From: Seonamhaeicola aphaedonensis | GTDB lineage: Bacteria; Bacteroidota; Bacteroidia; Flavobacteriales; Flavobacteriaceae | Length of the DNA stretch: 64,000 bases | NCBI RefSeq assembly: GCF_003386195.1 | Contig: NZ_QRDX01000004.1 | Location: 62,001 to 126,000 of the forward strand | Direction of reading: 5' to 3' | Shown: positions 27,265-34,699 of the stretch, piece by piece | Layout: every line of letters starts with the position of its first letter | How positions within the stretch are numbered: position 1 is the first letter of the stretch | Program-made: the position numbers and the translations under genes | Notes under the pieces: generated by a model | Database searches by the model: none | Seen by the model: the letters and a program-made list of their open reading frames with translations, nothing else | Told to the model about the DNA's origin: nothing

Positions 27265-28735
27265 AGAAGAAATACATCTTGTATGGCTAAAGCGTGATTT
27301 ACGTTTGCAGGATAATGAAGCTATTTTTAATGCTTTAAATTCTGAAAAACGTGTTTTGCTTTTGTATTGTTTTGAACCTATATTACTTAAAGATTCTCAT
27401 TATAGTCAACGTCATTGGAATTTTATTAAAGAATCTATTACAGATTTAAACAAGACTCTTAAACCTTACAACGCTAAAATTTTGGCGGTAGAGTCGGATA
27501 TAATTCCAACCATTAATCAATTGCTTTCCAAATATAGGATTTCAAATATTTTTTCTCACCAAGAAACGGGAATTTTAGTGACTTATGAACGGGATAAAAA
27601 TTTTAAGCGCTATTGCAAGAACAATTTAATACAGTGGCATGAAAATATAAACAATGGGGTGCAGCGTGGTTTAAAAAACAGGGATGGATGGAATGAAATA
27701 GTAGAGGCGTTTTATGCCATTGAACCCCTCTCCTTTTCGCCACAGGAAAACCAACTATTGCTAATAGATGAAATTGAAACTTTAGAGAATTATTTTAAAA
27801 TTCCCAATTTAAATACTCTAAATACAAAATCATTTCAAAAAGGAGGTAGAACTTCAGGTTTAAAATATTTAAACTCTTTTTTTAAAGAGCGCTATCCTAA
27901 TTATATGATACATATCTCCAAACCAGAATTGGCAAGAATGAGTTGTAGTAGACTTTCACCATACTTGGCATGGGGAAATTTATCGATTCGTGAGATTTAC
28001 CACAGAGCAAATCATTTTAAAAAAACTGCCAGACACAAAAAAGCTATTGAAGCTTTTATGTCTAGACTACGCTGGCAAACCCATTTTATTCAAAAGTTTG
28101 AAATGGAGCACACTATGGAAGAAGCTAGTCTTAACAGAGGTTTCCACAAGCTTAAAAAAAGTATTTCTAAACAATATAAATATGCTTGGAAAACAGGACA
28201 AACTGGCTATCCGCTTGTAGATGCCTGTATGCGTTGTTTAAATGAAACTGGCTACTTAAATTTTAGAATGCGTGCATTGGTAGTTTCCTTCTTTACTCAT
28301 AACCTTTGGCAGCCGTGGCAAGAAGCCACTACTCATTTATCACAAATGTTTTTAGATTTTGAGCCCGGTATACACTTCCCGCAACTACAAATGCAAGCTG
28401 GTGAAACCGGTGTAAACATGTTGCGCATTTATAACCCAATTAAAAATAGCTTGGAGCACGATCCTGAAGCTATATTTATTAAAAAATGGGTGCCAGAATT
28501 AAAGGCACTGGATATACCTTTTGTTCATCAGCCTTATTTGATGACTGAAATGGAACAACAGTTCTATAATTTCAAATTAGGAAAGGACTATCCCAAACCA
28601 ATTGTAGACGTAGAAACCTCTCGCAGAAAAGCAAGCGACACTCTTTGGGAATATAGAAAAGATAAAACTGTACTTGAAGAAACCAAAAGAATTTTACGAA
28701 AGCACACCTTAAAAAGCCGGCTAACTAAATCATAG
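27254..28735 (+). CDS. Divergent photolyase/cryptochrome homologue
   Basis: 493 residues. N-terminal photolyase domain HLVWLKRDLRLQDNEAIF (about 8-25); FAD domain with SRLSPYLAWGNLSIREIY and YAWKTGQTGYPLVDACMRCLNETG, matching class I photolyase (first triad Trp kept). The next Trp (QPWQ) also seems kept, but the FAD-proximal WQW block is replaced by HFPQLQMQAGETG (374-386), with no Trp there and no obvious counterpart of the Asn that faces flavin N5. It overlaps the preceding gene by 11 bp and ends operon A. It may be a sensor or a differently wired repair enzyme. Confidence 0.82.
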   Translation: MTNREEIHLVWLKRDLRLQDNEAIFNALNSEKRVLLLYCFEPILLKDSHYSQRHWNFIKESITDLNKTLKPYNAKILAVESDIIPTINQLLSKYRISNIFSHQETGILVTYERDKNFKRYCKNNLIQWHENINNGVQRGLKNRDGWNEIVEAFYAIEPLSFSPQENQLLLIDEIETLENYFKIPNLNTLNTKSFQKGGRTSGLKYLNSFFKERYPNYMIHISKPELARMSCSRLSPYLAWGNLSIREIYHRANHFKKTARHKKAIEAFMSRLRWQTHFIQKFEMEHTMEEASLNRGFHKLKKSISKQYKYAWKTGQTGYPLVDACMRCLNETGYLNFRMRALVVSFFTHNLWQPWQEATTHLSQMFLDFEPGIHFPQLQMQAGETGVNMLRIYNPIKNSLEHDPEAIFIKKWVPELKALDIPFVHQPYLMTEMEQQFYNFKLGKDYPKPIVDVETSRRKASDTLWEYRKDKTVLEETKRILRKHTLKSRLTKS

Positions 28736-28798
28736 AACAGCTAATTAACTTATAGTTATTAACCTCATAAGTTTTATCAATAGTTGCATGTTAATTTT

Positions 28799-28842
28799 TG
28801 TTTAACTTTTTTTATTTAAAGTTAAACATTTTGTATATTTAC
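28799..28842 (+). promoter_or_regulatory. Shared promoter/operator of photoprotection operon B
   Basis: GTTTAAC (28800-28806) and GTTAAAC (28821-28827) with a 14-base spacer, then TATATTTA (28834-28841) as -7-like element, 19 bp before the ATG at 28861. 40 of 44 bases equal those at 20264-20307; half-sites, spacing and distance to the first gene are all conserved, while the intervening coding DNA is unrelated. Strong evidence of a common regulator. Confidence 0.78.
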
Positions 28843-28860
28843 TTCACAAAGGCTTAGAAA

Positions 28861-29289
28861 ATGATTCTGAATACTACACATTTTAACAAAGAACACAAAC
28901 AATTAATACAAGACTTGGTGGGGCCTTCATTTACATTTTTAGAAGCATTTAAAATGAAAGGTGTCGGATCAAAACGTATGATTATTGAAGATGTTAGTCC
29001 CAATTTAAGTAGACTTATGAATAATGTCTCTGATGTTAATTATGCCAATATAGAATTACGTCAAAAAGGCATTCTAATATTCATTAACAAAGGCTTACAA
29101 AGCTTTACTTGGGTAATCCCCTACTATCAGTTAGTAATCTATAAAACAAATGGTTCTAGCATTCATGCACAGGGCAAATTTATTCATTTTAGAAATAGTA
29201 AAACATTTAGGGAAAATAAAAAGTTTTTTGAGAAAATGTTAGATGAAAAAATAAAGTATGACAATCAATATAATTTTCAAAACACATGA
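28861..29289 (+). CDS. Unknown 142-residue protein, first gene of operon B
   Basis: No domain recognised. Soluble, mixed alpha/beta, no signal peptide. Central strand-rich part ANIELRQKGILIFINKGLQSFTWVIPYYQLVIYKTNGSSIHAQGKFIHF (about 60-110) looks like a PH- or lipocalin-like sheet, followed by a basic helix NSKTFRENKKFFEKMLDEK. It sits directly behind the shared promoter and overlaps the TIGR03643 gene by 4 bp, so the two are co-translated. Confidence 0.7.
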   Translation: MILNTTHFNKEHKQLIQDLVGPSFTFLEAFKMKGVGSKRMIIEDVSPNLSRLMNNVSDVNYANIELRQKGILIFINKGLQSFTWVIPYYQLVIYKTNGSSIHAQGKFIHFRNSKTFRENKKFFEKMLDEKIKYDNQYNFQNT

Positions 29290-29558
29290 CACTGAGTGTT
29301 CAAGAAACCGATAGAATTATAGAGATGGCTTGGGAAGACCGAACCACTTTTGAAGCTATAAAATTTCAGTTTGGCCTAAACGAACAGGAGGTCATTGAAT
29401 TAATGCGAAGAGAAATGAAACCTAGCAGCTTCAGAATGTGGAGAAAACGTGTACAAGGAAGAACAACAAAACATGAAAAATTAAGAACATTTGAAAAAGG
29501 ACGTTTTAAATGCAGTAGACAAAAACAAATAACACATAATAAAATTTCAAAACGCTAA
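29286..29558 (+). CDS. TIGR03643/DUF2805 family protein
   Basis: 90 residues. IIEMAWEDRTTFEAIKFQFGLNEQEVIELMRREMKPSSFRMWRKRVQGRTTKH (about 11-63) is the recognisable TIGR03643 (DUF2805) block; it is helix-turn-helix-like and ends in a very basic tail, which suggests nucleic-acid binding (inference). Start ATG overlaps the previous stop (ATGA). Family function unknown; its presence with photolyases is a repeated association from memory. Confidence 0.83.
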   Translation: MTLSVQETDRIIEMAWEDRTTFEAIKFQFGLNEQEVIELMRREMKPSSFRMWRKRVQGRTTKHEKLRTFEKGRFKCSRQKQITHNKISKR

Positions 29559-29606
29559 ACGTGCTTTGATTGGTTTTAAATCAAGACAGCACATAAAAAA
29601 GATAAT

Positions 29607-30302
29607 ATGCAATTAGAAAAATTAAAGACAAAGACAAACGGTCACAAGTTAAACGGTTTTACAATTGATGACATTGGTGATGATCATCTATTCACAGGAC
29701 TTGAAACACCTATGAGAAAAGATGCCTTTAAACTTAGTGACACTGAAAAAAAGGAGCGCATTGCCATTTTATTTGAAGAAATCATGGAGGTTATGGGTTT
29801 AGATTTAACCGATGATTCATTAAAAGGCACCCCAAAACGTGTTGCTAAAATGTATATAGATGAAATTTTTTCAGGTTTAAATCCCGATAATAAACCGAAG
29901 GTGGCCTTGTTTGATAATAAATACCAATACAATCAGATGTTGGTTGAAAAGAATATAACGTTCTATTCAAATTGCGAGCATCATTTTGTACCAATCATAG
30001 GAAAAGCACATGTAGCCTACATCTCGTCTGGTAAGGTTATTGGGCTTTCTAAACTAAACAGAATCGTTCAGTATTATGCTAAACGTCCACAAGTTCAAGA
30101 ACGGCTAACCAATCAAATTGCCAACGAATTAAAATCTATTTTAGACACAGAAGATGTAGCTGTTATAATAGACGCCAAACATCTTTGTGTATCATCAAGA
30201 GGAATTAAAGATAATACCTCTGCGACGGTTACCGCGTATTATGGCGGAAAATTTAATACTTCAGATAAGATTAAAGAATTACAAAATTATTTAAACGGTT
30301 AA
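29607..30302 (+). CDS. folE: GTP cyclohydrolase I (FolE)
   Basis: Converts GTP to 7,8-dihydroneopterin triphosphate, the first step of folate and pterin synthesis; decameric cytosolic zinc enzyme. 231 residues, usual for the family. Seen: TPKRVAKMYIDEIFSGL (about 74-90), the zinc/catalytic Cys-His in SNCEHHFVPIIGKAHVAYI (about 117-135), GLSKLNRIV, and HLCVSSRGI with the second Cys ligand (about 193-201). Placed inside the photolyase operon, it could raise pterin/folate supply for the methenyltetrahydrofolate antenna; whether another folE exists in the genome is not visible. Confidence 0.96.
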   Translation: MQLEKLKTKTNGHKLNGFTIDDIGDDHLFTGLETPMRKDAFKLSDTEKKERIAILFEEIMEVMGLDLTDDSLKGTPKRVAKMYIDEIFSGLNPDNKPKVALFDNKYQYNQMLVEKNITFYSNCEHHFVPIIGKAHVAYISSGKVIGLSKLNRIVQYYAKRPQVQERLTNQIANELKSILDTEDVAVIIDAKHLCVSSRGIKDNTSATVTAYYGGKFNTSDKIKELQNYLNG

Positions 30303-30306
30303 CATT

Positions 30307-30543
30307 ATGGAATTAGAATTAATTAACAGAGCGTTAGAGTTTGAACAAAGAAAAATGCGTGGTTTATCAACAAGTGACAGAGTTAAAATTTCTAGAGAAG
30401 CTAAAACTCTAATTTTAGATCTTAATCAGATTTACAAGGTTAAAAAAGACGAAAAAATCATGGACATCATGAAACGTTTAACAGCAATAAAAAGAAAAGT
30501 TGAGAAACGATTAATGGGTAAACATCTGATAGCTGGAATTTAA
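30307..30543 (+). CDS. 78-residue helical protein (paralogue of 34317 gene)
   Basis: Small, highly charged, helical protein: LINRALEFEQRKMRGLSTSD, then helix SREAKTLILDLNQIYKV and basic helix MDIMKRLTAIKRKVEKRLMG. 41 of 67 aligned residues equal the product of 34317-34547. No named family recognised. Starts 4 bp after folE and ends 2 bp before the SDR gene, so it belongs to the operon. Amphipathic pattern suggests a two-helix coiled-coil. Confidence 0.75.
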   Translation: MELELINRALEFEQRKMRGLSTSDRVKISREAKTLILDLNQIYKVKKDEKIMDIMKRLTAIKRKVEKRLMGKHLIAGI

Positions 30544-30545
30544 AA

Positions 30546-31229
30546 ATGGAAACAATAGTTATAGTTGGTGGTAGTAAAGGTATTGGTAATACTATTCTAG
30601 AAGAATTAATAACCAACAACAAGATTATTAATATAAGCAGATCGGCTCCAGAGCTTTCACATAATAACTTAACCCATTATGATTGTGATGTGACGCAGGA
30701 TGATTTACCAGACCTTGAACGTGCCGATAAGTTAGTTTATTGTCCGGGTAGTATAAATTTGAAACCCATTTCGAGATTGAGTATTGAAGATTTTCAAAGT
30801 GATTTTGATATAAATGTCTTAGGAGCTGTAAAGGCTATTCAAAAATATTTACCTCTTCTTAAACAGGGTAAAAATCCTGCTATGCTTTTTTTTAGTACGG
30901 TTGCAACTAAATTGGGAATGCCATTTCATGCCAGTGTAGCGGTATCAAAAGCAGGTGTTGAAGGTTTAGTAAAATCTCTAGGAGCCGAATTGGCACCAAC
31001 AGTAAGAATAAATGCCATAGCTCCTACAGTGACCAATACAAATCTGGCATCGAAGTTATTAAGAAATGAAAAAATGATTGAGAATATTACAGAACGTCAT
31101 CCGTTAAAAAAATTCTTAGACCCAAAGGAAGTTGCACAAATGGCCACGTTCTTACTTTCTAATAAAGCGGCTTCTATTTCTGGTCAAATATTTGAAATGG
31201 ATTGTGGCATTGTAAATCTAAAAATATAA
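30546..31229 (+). CDS. Atypical short-chain dehydrogenase lacking catalytic Tyr
   Basis: 227 residues, classical SDR Rossmann fold. Cofactor motif GGSKGIGNTILEEL (about 8-21), Ser in FFSTVATKLG (about 116-125), and the C-terminal PxxTxT and GQIFEMDCG parts are present. The YxxxK active site reads VAVSK (in HASVAVSKAG, about 133-142): Lys is kept but the Tyr position is Val. It may bind NAD(P) without normal dehydrogenase chemistry, or use another acid. Spacing of 2-3 bp to both neighbours. Confidence 0.82.
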   Translation: METIVIVGGSKGIGNTILEELITNNKIINISRSAPELSHNNLTHYDCDVTQDDLPDLERADKLVYCPGSINLKPISRLSIEDFQSDFDINVLGAVKAIQKYLPLLKQGKNPAMLFFSTVATKLGMPFHASVAVSKAGVEGLVKSLGAELAPTVRINAIAPTVTNTNLASKLLRNEKMIENITERHPLKKFLDPKEVAQMATFLLSNKAASISGQIFEMDCGIVNLKI

Positions 31230-31232
31230 ATT

Positions 31233-31763
31233 ATGAATACACTAAAAGCCTTTGTTTCTAGATTGCACACACCTCTGAAAAGACTTAATAAAGAAAGTAT
31301 CTACGATATTTCCATTAATGACCTGAATGGTAATCCTATAAATTTCAAAGATTTCCAAGGGAAGTATTTACTGTTTGTAAATGTAGCATCAAAATGTGGT
31401 TTTACACCGCAGTATAAAGATTTACAGCAATTGTACGATACATATAAAGATAAATTAGAAATCATTGGTGTACCTTGTAATCAGTTTGGTAATCAAGAAC
31501 CTGGAAGTGCCAATGACATTGAAACTTTCTGCCAGATTAACTACGGAGTTACCTTTACCATTACAGAGAAAATAAAGGTAAAAGGAAAGGACAAGCACGA
31601 ACTTTACAGCTGGCTTACTGAAAAAATAAATAATGGTGTTAAAAGTTCAAATGTTAAATGGAACTTTCAAAAATATCTATTAGACCCCAAAGGACAATTA
31701 ATTGACTATTTTTTTTCAATTACTAATCCTATGAGTTCAAAAATCACCAAGTATCTTAAATAA
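31233..31763 (+). CDS. Glutathione peroxidase-family thiol peroxidase
   Basis: 176 residues, thioredoxin fold. Reduces peroxides using a Cys (not selenocysteine): peroxidatic Cys in NVASKCGFTPQYKDLQ (about 46-61), Gln in VPCNQFGNQEPG (about 84-95), and Trp/Asn in KWNFQKYLLD. In bacteria the reductant is usually thioredoxin. No signal peptide, so cytosolic. Fits an oxidative/photo-oxidative stress operon. Confidence 0.93.
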   Translation: MNTLKAFVSRLHTPLKRLNKESIYDISINDLNGNPINFKDFQGKYLLFVNVASKCGFTPQYKDLQQLYDTYKDKLEIIGVPCNQFGNQEPGSANDIETFCQINYGVTFTITEKIKVKGKDKHELYSWLTEKINNGVKSSNVKWNFQKYLLDPKGQLIDYFFSITNPMSSKITKYLK

Positions 31764-31769
31764 AAAGCT

Positions 31770-31946
31770 ATGTTTAAACTATTTAAAAGGAAATCAAAAA
31801 GAGAAAAATTAGAAGAAAAGTTTAAAAAATTAATGCAAGAATGGCACAAATTGTCATCAATTAATAGAGCTGCCAGCGATAAAAAATATGCTGAAGCTCA
31901 AAAGATTGCTCAAATTTTGTATAATATGAAACATGAAGCTGCTTAG
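31770..31946 (+). CDS. Lacal_2735-family small protein
   Basis: 58 residues: MFKLFKRKSKREKLEEKF start, then LMQEWHKLSSINRAASDKKY and AEAQKIAQILYNMK. The pattern (FK-rich start, HKLSxxNRxxSDxKYAEA) matches the flavobacterial Lacal_2735 family of unknown function. Helical and strongly basic at the N terminus. Begins 6 bp after gpx and overlaps the tspO-like gene by 14 bp. Confidence 0.82.
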   Translation: MFKLFKRKSKREKLEEKFKKLMQEWHKLSSINRAASDKKYAEAQKIAQILYNMKHEAA

Positions 31947-32394
31947 TTTATTTGTTATATTTCTAGTTATTAATTTTGGAGCTCTGGCCTTGGGTAATTG
32001 GTTAATGGTAAACGGACCACAAACTCAATGGTATTTATCCTTAAATAAAGCCCCATGGACACCTCCGGGTTGGGTTTTTGGTATGGCTTGGTTTAGCATA
32101 ATGGTCTGCTTTTCAGTTTATATGGCTTACCTTTACAAGCTCATACCTGATTATCAAATCATTATACTTTTCAGTATTCAGTTTATTCTTAATGTTAGTT
32201 GGAATTATGTTTTTTTCAACAGAAGGCTAATTGCTTTAGGTTTTATTATAATTCTGTTATTGACTTTATTATTAGCCTTGTTCCTTTACCTATATGCTAA
32301 ACCGCTAAAGAGTATAAGTTTATTAATCATCCCCTATTTGTTATGGCTAATCATTGCATCCTCGTTAAATGGTTATATATATTTCAATAATTAA
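31933..32394 (+). CDS. TspO/MBR-family tryptophan-rich sensory protein
   Basis: 153 residues, five membrane helices. N-terminal signature WYLSLNKAPWTPPGWVFGMAW (about 33-53) and later FNVSWNYVFFN-like segment (ILNVSWNYVFFNRR) are diagnostic. TspO proteins bind porphyrins/haem and in Rhodobacter modulate light- and oxygen-controlled genes. In this cluster it may sense or clear photosensitising tetrapyrroles (inference). Overlaps Lacal_2735 by 14 bp; next gene 2 bp downstream. Confidence 0.93.
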   Translation: MKLLSLFVIFLVINFGALALGNWLMVNGPQTQWYLSLNKAPWTPPGWVFGMAWFSIMVCFSVYMAYLYKLIPDYQIIILFSIQFILNVSWNYVFFNRRLIALGFIIILLLTLLLALFLYLYAKPLKSISLLIIPYLLWLIIASSLNGYIYFNN

Positions 32395-32396
32395 AA

Positions 32397-32858
32397 ATGA
32401 AAATTTACACATTACACAGAAAACAAAAAATTCCAATTAGTGTTGATGAAGCATGGGACTTCTTATCGGATCCAAAAAATTTAAAAACTATTACACCAAA
32501 TTATATGGGTTTCAACATTTTATCTGGAGCTGATAGACCTATGTATGCGGGACAGATTATTCAGTATATTGTAACACCTGTTTTAGGAATTAAAACTAAG
32601 TGGGTCACAGAAATTACGCATGTAGTTGATAAATATTATTTTGTAGATGAGCAGCGCTTCGGTCCTTATGCTTTATGGCATCACAAGCATTTTATAAAAG
32701 AAATTAAAGGCGGTGTTGAAATGGAAGATATTATTGATTATAAACTTCCTTTTGGCTTTTTAGGTTCTTTAATGCATCCTATTCTGGTAAAGCCAAAATT
32801 AGAAGAAATATTTAACTACAGAAAGCAAAAGTTAGAAGCGCTATTTGGTTTCTATTAA
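32397..32858 (+). CDS. SRPBCC-family ligand-binding protein
   Basis: 153 residues, START/Bet v1-like helix-grip fold: N-terminal strand and helix KIPISVDEAWDFLSDPKNLKTITP, central sheet TKWVTEITHVVDKYYFVDEQRFGPYALWHHKHFI, and C-terminal helix KPKLEEIFNYRKQKLEALF. Ligand not known. It is directly between tspO and phr genes, as in many marine Bacteroidota light-response clusters (from memory). Confidence 0.85.
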   Translation: MKIYTLHRKQKIPISVDEAWDFLSDPKNLKTITPNYMGFNILSGADRPMYAGQIIQYIVTPVLGIKTKWVTEITHVVDKYYFVDEQRFGPYALWHHKHFIKEIKGGVEMEDIIDYKLPFGFLGSLMHPILVKPKLEEIFNYRKQKLEALFGFY

Positions 32859-32864
32859 TTACAC

Positions 32865-34169
32865 ATGAAACAGCCTATTAATATATTCTGGTTTAGAAGA
32901 GACTTAAGACTTTATGACAACAATGGGTTTTCAAAAGCCCTAAAAAGTAACTACAAAGTATTACCAATATTCATATTTGATTCGAATATTTTAGACAAGT
33001 TACCAAAAGATGATGCTAGAGTAACATTTATCTATAATACTCTGCAAACCATGCGTGAGAGTTTACAAAAAAATAACAAATCAGATATTGCTCTTTTTTA
33101 CGGTACACCATTAGAAGTCTTCAAAATCCTCATAAAAACTTACAACATACATACAGTTTATACAAATCATGACCATGAACCTTATGGAAAAGAAAGAGAT
33201 AGAAGCATAGAACACTTTCTTAAAAAAGAAAAAATAGCCTTTAGAACATATAAAGATCATGTTATTTTTGAAAGGTCTGAGATAGTAAAAAACAATGGAG
33301 AACCATATATGGTATATACCCCCTATATGAAAGCTTGGAAACAAAAGTTTACTATAGAACATTTGGATAAGTACAAAACTGAAGAAAATTTCAATAATTT
33401 ATATTCCTCAAAACAAACTAAAGATCTTGAACTTGTGGATATTGGCTTTAAAAAATCAGGTCAATACATAAAAGCTTATAATATTGATTCAGAGCTAATT
33501 GAAACTTATGAAGCCAAAAGAAATTTTCCTGCCGAAGATGCTACTTCTAGATTAGGCCCTCATTTGCGGTTTGGGACTGTAAGTATTCGTGAAATTGTTA
33601 AAAAATCTCTTTCCCAAGAAAACCCTACCTTCTTAAATGAGCTAATATGGAGAGAATTTTTCATGCAAATTCTTTGGCACTTCCCATATACTGTAGACTA
33701 TTGTTTTAAAACAAAATATGAGAGACTAGAATGGAGAAATAACGAAACAGATTTTAAAGCATGGTGCTTTGGTCAAACAGGATATCCTCTAGTTGATGCT
33801 GGCATGCGACAGCTTAACAAAACTGGCTTTATGCACAACCGCGTGAGAATGTTGGTAGGAAGTTTTCTTTGTAAACATTTGCTGATAGATTGGAGATGGG
33901 GTGAAGCCTATTTTGCAGAAAAGTTACATGACTATGAACTCTCAAGCAATGTAGGTAACTGGCAATGGGTAGCTGGATGTGGTGTGGATGCTGCTCCTTA
34001 TTTTAGAATATTTAATCCTATAACGCAGGTTAAAAAATTTGATAAGAATTTAGAGTATATAAATAAATGGGTTCCAGAATTCCAAGAGCTCACCTATCCA
34101 AAACCTATAGTAGAACACAAATTTGCAAGAGAACGTTGTTTGGAATTCTATAAGAAAGCTCTGAATTAA
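32865..34169 (+). CDS. phrB: Class I deoxyribodipyrimidine photolyase
   Basis: 434 residues; uses blue light and FADH- to split cyclobutane pyrimidine dimers. N-terminal antenna domain INIFWFRRDLRLYDNNGF. The FAD domain has RLGPHLRFGTVSIREIV, FLNELIWREFFMQILWHFP, AWCFGQTGYPLVDAGMRQLNKTGFMHNRVRMLVGSFLCKHLLIDWRWGEAYF and SSNVGNWQWVAGCGVDAAPYFRIFNP. All three electron-transfer Trp equivalents and the flavin Asn are present, unlike in the 27254 homologue. Last gene of operon B, 6 bp after SRPBCC. Confidence 0.95.
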   Translation: MKQPINIFWFRRDLRLYDNNGFSKALKSNYKVLPIFIFDSNILDKLPKDDARVTFIYNTLQTMRESLQKNNKSDIALFYGTPLEVFKILIKTYNIHTVYTNHDHEPYGKERDRSIEHFLKKEKIAFRTYKDHVIFERSEIVKNNGEPYMVYTPYMKAWKQKFTIEHLDKYKTEENFNNLYSSKQTKDLELVDIGFKKSGQYIKAYNIDSELIETYEAKRNFPAEDATSRLGPHLRFGTVSIREIVKKSLSQENPTFLNELIWREFFMQILWHFPYTVDYCFKTKYERLEWRNNETDFKAWCFGQTGYPLVDAGMRQLNKTGFMHNRVRMLVGSFLCKHLLIDWRWGEAYFAEKLHDYELSSNVGNWQWVAGCGVDAAPYFRIFNPITQVKKFDKNLEYINKWVPEFQELTYPKPIVEHKFARERCLEFYKKALN

Positions 34170-34316
34170 ATGAGCACAGATATTAACTTGAAAATTCTTC
34201 ATATATTCAAATCATAAATTTTGCATAATAATTTAGCCCAGAAAACATAAGTTTCGTAGATTTTATTATATTGTCAAAATTCGATGTCTTAATCGGTTAT
34301 AAATTATAATGAATAT

Positions 34317-34547
34317 ATGAAACTTATTGAAAGAGCTTTAGAGTTTGAACAACGCAAACATACCTTTAAAACTACAAGTGAGCGTATAGAATCGTCTCGT
34401 GAGGTAAAAGCACTTATTCTAGAGATAAATAACATCTATAAAGAAACTAAAGACCCTGAACTCATGGAGTTAATGAAACGTCTTACAACCATAAAACAAA
34501 AAATTGAAAAGCGTTTAAAAGGAAGACAAGACGACTTAATAGGTTAA
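34317..34547 (+). CDS. 76-residue helical protein (paralogue of 30307 gene)
   Basis: LIERALEFEQRKHTFKTTSERIESSREVKALILEINNIYKE... with basic C-terminal helix MKRLTTIKQKIEKRLKG; 41 of 67 aligned residues equal the 78-residue protein of operon B. It lies 147 bp beyond phrB with its own upstream AT-rich region and no GTTTAAC box. Unknown function; likely duplicated from the same ancestor. Confidence 0.72.
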   Translation: MKLIERALEFEQRKHTFKTTSERIESSREVKALILEINNIYKETKDPELMELMKRLTTIKQKIEKRLKGRQDDLIG

Positions 34548-34699
34548 CTCACTCATCCGTATAATTATAATTACTTATCCAAAATATTTAAGCTTTTTTT
34601 TCACACATATAAAAGAGGAATACTTTAAGCAGATTAATCATAAACTATTATTAAAAATAAGTTTTATTTATATTAATAGCTTTTATGTATTTTTAAGAC

